Source: JBFHRB01 sp041591915
GTDB taxonomy: Bacteria > Actinomycetota > Nitriliruptoria > Nitriliruptorales > Nitriliruptoraceae
Reading direction: 5' to 3'
Assembly: GCA_041591915.1 (NCBI GenBank)
Contig: JBFHRB010000066.1
Coordinates: 1 to 13,709, forward strand
Length of the DNA stretch: 13,709 bases
The translations under genes and the position numbers were made by a program. The notes below the pieces were generated by a model. It worked only from the letters and a program-made list of their open reading frames with translations. It was not told where the DNA came from and did not search any database. Shown here piece by piece: positions 12,125 to 13,709 of the stretch; position 1 is the first letter of the stretch; every line of letters starts with the position of its first letter.

Positions 12125-13709
12125 GCCGGGAAGGGCACCACGTTGCGGTTGCCGTCCGGGCCGGGCAGGAACAGGTTGCGCAGCTCCTCGAGTGGCAGGA
12201 CACCCGCGAGGTGGTAGCCCTGCCCGTATTCGCAGCCGAGCTCCTTCAGCTGTTGCAGCACCGACCCGACCTCCACCCCCTCGGCCACGACGGCCAGCCC
12301 CATGGTGTGCGCGAGCTCGATGACCGCCCGCGCGAGCACGGCGTCGTCTCCGCCCTCAGCGAGTCGTCGCACGAACGTGCGCGCCACCTTGATGGTGTCG
12401 ATCGGGAAGCGATGGAGGTACGACAGGCTCGAGTAGCCGGTCCCGAAGTCGTCGATGGCCAGTTGCACGCCCAACGCCTTCAGGCGATCGAGCGTCTCGA
12501 TGGTCGCGTCCGGGTCCATCATGATGTCGGACTCGGCGATCTCGAGGACCAGGGCCTGCGCCGGGAGCCCGCTCAGCTGCAACGACTCGGCGACGTCCGA
12601 GACGAGGACCTGATTGCGGAGTTGGTGGAGCGACAGGTTCACACCGAGGGTCAGCGGCAGCCGCGTCTCCTTGCGAAGCAACGAGATCTCACGGCAGGCC
12701 TGGCGCAGCACACCGGACCCGATGGGCACGATCAGGCCCGTGTCCTCCGCGAGCTCCAGGAACTCTGCGGGGGCAACGGTGCCGCGCTCGGGGTGCGACC
12801 AGCGCAGTAGGGCCTCGGCCCCGACGATCGCCCCGGATCGCAGGTCGAGGACGGGCTGGTACGAGACGTCGAACTCGCCGCTGTCGACCGCGCGCGCGAG
12901 CTCCGCCTTGAGGTTGAGTCGTTCGATCGCCGCCTCGGCCATCCCCGGCTCGAACATGGCGTAGCCGCCCTTGACCTTGCTCTTGGCGTCGTACATCGCC
13001 ACGTCGGCGTTGCGCAGCAGCTCCGATGCGGACGCAGTCTCGGCGCTGCTCATCGCGATCCCGACGCTGGCGTGGACGAACACCTCGTCGTCGCCGAGCC
13101 GGAACGGGGACTTCATGGCCAGTTTGATGCGCTCGGCCACGTCAACCGCCACACGAGGATCGTCGAGTTCGTGCAGGAGGATCGCGAACTCGTCCCCGCC
13201 GAGCCGCGCTGGCACGTCGTTGGGCCGCAACGAGTTGCGCACGCGTCCGGCGACGGTCTGCAGCAGCTCGTCGCCCGCCTCGTGGCCCAGAGAGTCGTTG
13301 ATGGTCTTGAAGTCGTCGAGGTCGAGGAACATCACCGCGATCTCGGCATCGGAGGCGCGTTCCCCGACGGCCGCCTCGACCTGCTCGATGAACAGCGTCC
13401 GGTTCCCGAGGCCGGTCAGCGGGTCGTGGTAGGCGCGGTGGCGGAGCTCGTCCTTCAGCTCCGTCAGGTTGCGCAGGGTCTTGTCCAGCTGGCCGTTCTC
13501 GAGCGAGACCGACGCGTTGTACGCGAGCGTCTCGAAGAGGCGGAGGTCCTCTCCATCGAAGGTCGTCACGTCCCCGATGCGATTGCCGATCATGATGATG
13601 CCGAGGGTCGAGCGCTCACCCTTCAGCGGGGCGACCATCAGGTCTTCGATGTCGCGGTCGCGCAGGTACGCGCCCACGAGGCCACCCGCGTGCTTGCGGG
13701 CGTCGAGCA
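12121..13709 (-). CDS. GAF-GGDEF-EAL c-di-GMP synthase/phosphodiesterase, 5' end beyond window
   Basis: This is a second GGDEF-EAL protein, cut by the right edge; 528 codons are visible. The in-frame GTG at 13677 is not its start: upstream codons still read LDARKHAGGL, which aligns with the GAF region of the paralogue at 5580-8201 (DAKTAGTL), placing the GTG at that protein's V341. Counted from that GTG, GAF-like sequence ends near 60. GGDEF (about 80-242) has RLGGDEF (158-164) with the inhibitory R151-D154. EAL (about 255-505) keeps E288, N347, E379, D409, D410, K430, E466 and Q486, with KVA in place of KID as in the paralogue. Both activities are therefore plausible. The protein ends NVVPFPA, without the Pro-rich tail of the paralogue. 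Whether it also has the membrane sensor cannot be seen. Its stop shares CTAG with the convergent DUF3179 gene. Confidence 0.92.
   Translation of the reverse strand, partial: LDARKHAGGLVGAYLRDRDIEDLMVAPLKGERSTLGIIMIGNRIGDVTTFDGEDLRLFETLAYNASVSLENGQLDKTLRNLTELKDELRHRAYHDPLTGLGNRTLFIEQVEAAVGERASDAEIAVMFLDLDDFKTINDSLGHEAGDELLQTVAGRVRNSLRPNDVPARLGGDEFAILLHELDDPRVAVDVAERIKLAMKSPFRLGDDEVFVHASVGIAMSSAETASASELLRNADVAMYDAKSKVKGGYAMFEPGMAEAAIERLNLKAELARAVDSGEFDVSYQPVLDLRSGAIVGAEALLRWSHPERGTVAPAEFLELAEDTGLIVPIGSGVLRQACREISLLRKETRLPLTLGVNLSLHQLRNQVLVSDVAESLQLSGLPAQALVLEIAESDIMMDPDATIETLDRLKALGVQLAIDDFGTGYSSLSYLHRFPIDTIKVARTFVRRLAEGGDDAVLARAVIELAHTMGLAVVAEGVEVGSVLQQLKELGCEYGQGYHLAGVLPLEELRNLFLPGPDGNRNVVPFPA

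Noticed and set aside
13675..13677. GTG as the start of the second GGDEF-EAL gene
   Set aside because: Codons upstream stay open to the window edge and align with the paralogue's GAF domain, so this is an internal valine.
1..13709. tRNA, rRNA, CRISPR repeats, insertion-sequence ends or phage genes
   Set aside because: No cloverleaf, repeat array, transposase, integrase or terminal inverted repeat was found in the gaps, and the coding strands are continuous.

Overview
The window is 13.7 kb of dense, very GC-rich bacterial chromosome with strong G/C third-position bias, frequent GTG/TTG starts and short intergenic gaps. The gene content fits an actinobacterium (Actinomycetota): a FadD15-like acyl-CoA synthetase, an actinobacterial-type aminopeptidase N beginning with an LTREEAAARAAL-type N terminus, an ABC1/AarF kinase in an organism unlikely to make ubiquinone, and membrane GGDEF-EAL proteins. 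A deep-branching class such as Acidimicrobiia or Nitriliruptoria is possible, but the sequence alone does not settle this. No tRNA, rRNA, insertion sequence, CRISPR array or phage gene was seen. No gap between genes exceeds 150 bases.

Layout. (1) 57-2801, + strand: the ribosome-associated ATPase YchF, then a 62-residue Cys/His-containing protein of unknown function whose stop codon abuts the ribosome binding site of an ABC1/UbiB-family kinase. (2) 2827-2855: a strong hairpin that probably terminates transcription from both sides, since the next gene converges on it. (3) 2873-4669, - strand: a long-chain acyl-CoA synthetase. It diverges from (4) 4816-5592, + strand: a crotonase-family protein. 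The two share a roughly 150 bp divergent control region with a perfect 7-4-7 inverted repeat. (5) 5580-8201, - strand: an 873-residue membrane-anchored GAF-GGDEF-EAL protein that overlaps the crotonase tail to tail by 13 bp. (6) 8333-10843, + strand: M1 aminopeptidase PepN. (7) 10907-12124, + strand: a DUF3179 lipoprotein with a TTG start. (8) 12121-13709, - strand: a second GAF-GGDEF-EAL protein. It is a paralogue of the first, runs off the right edge, and shares the palindrome CTAG with the DUF3179 gene so that each gene reads its TAG stop from it.

How the genes relate. The acyl-CoA synthetase and the crotonase plausibly act in the same area, fatty-acid activation and acyl-CoA turnover, and may be co-regulated from their shared upstream region. 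The two c-di-GMP enzymes flank pepN and the DUF3179 gene. Both keep the synthase signature, the RxxD inhibitory site and every phosphodiesterase residue I could place, so both look bifunctional. The rest is housekeeping (ychF, pepN) or of unknown role (62-residue protein, ABC1 kinase, DUF3179 lipoprotein). I did not find a clear new multi-gene system. The best leads are the unnamed multi-pass sensor in front of the first GGDEF-EAL protein, the 62-residue Cys/His protein coupled to the ABC1 kinase, the crotonase with an altered catalytic position, and the competing hairpins between pepN and the DUF3179 gene.
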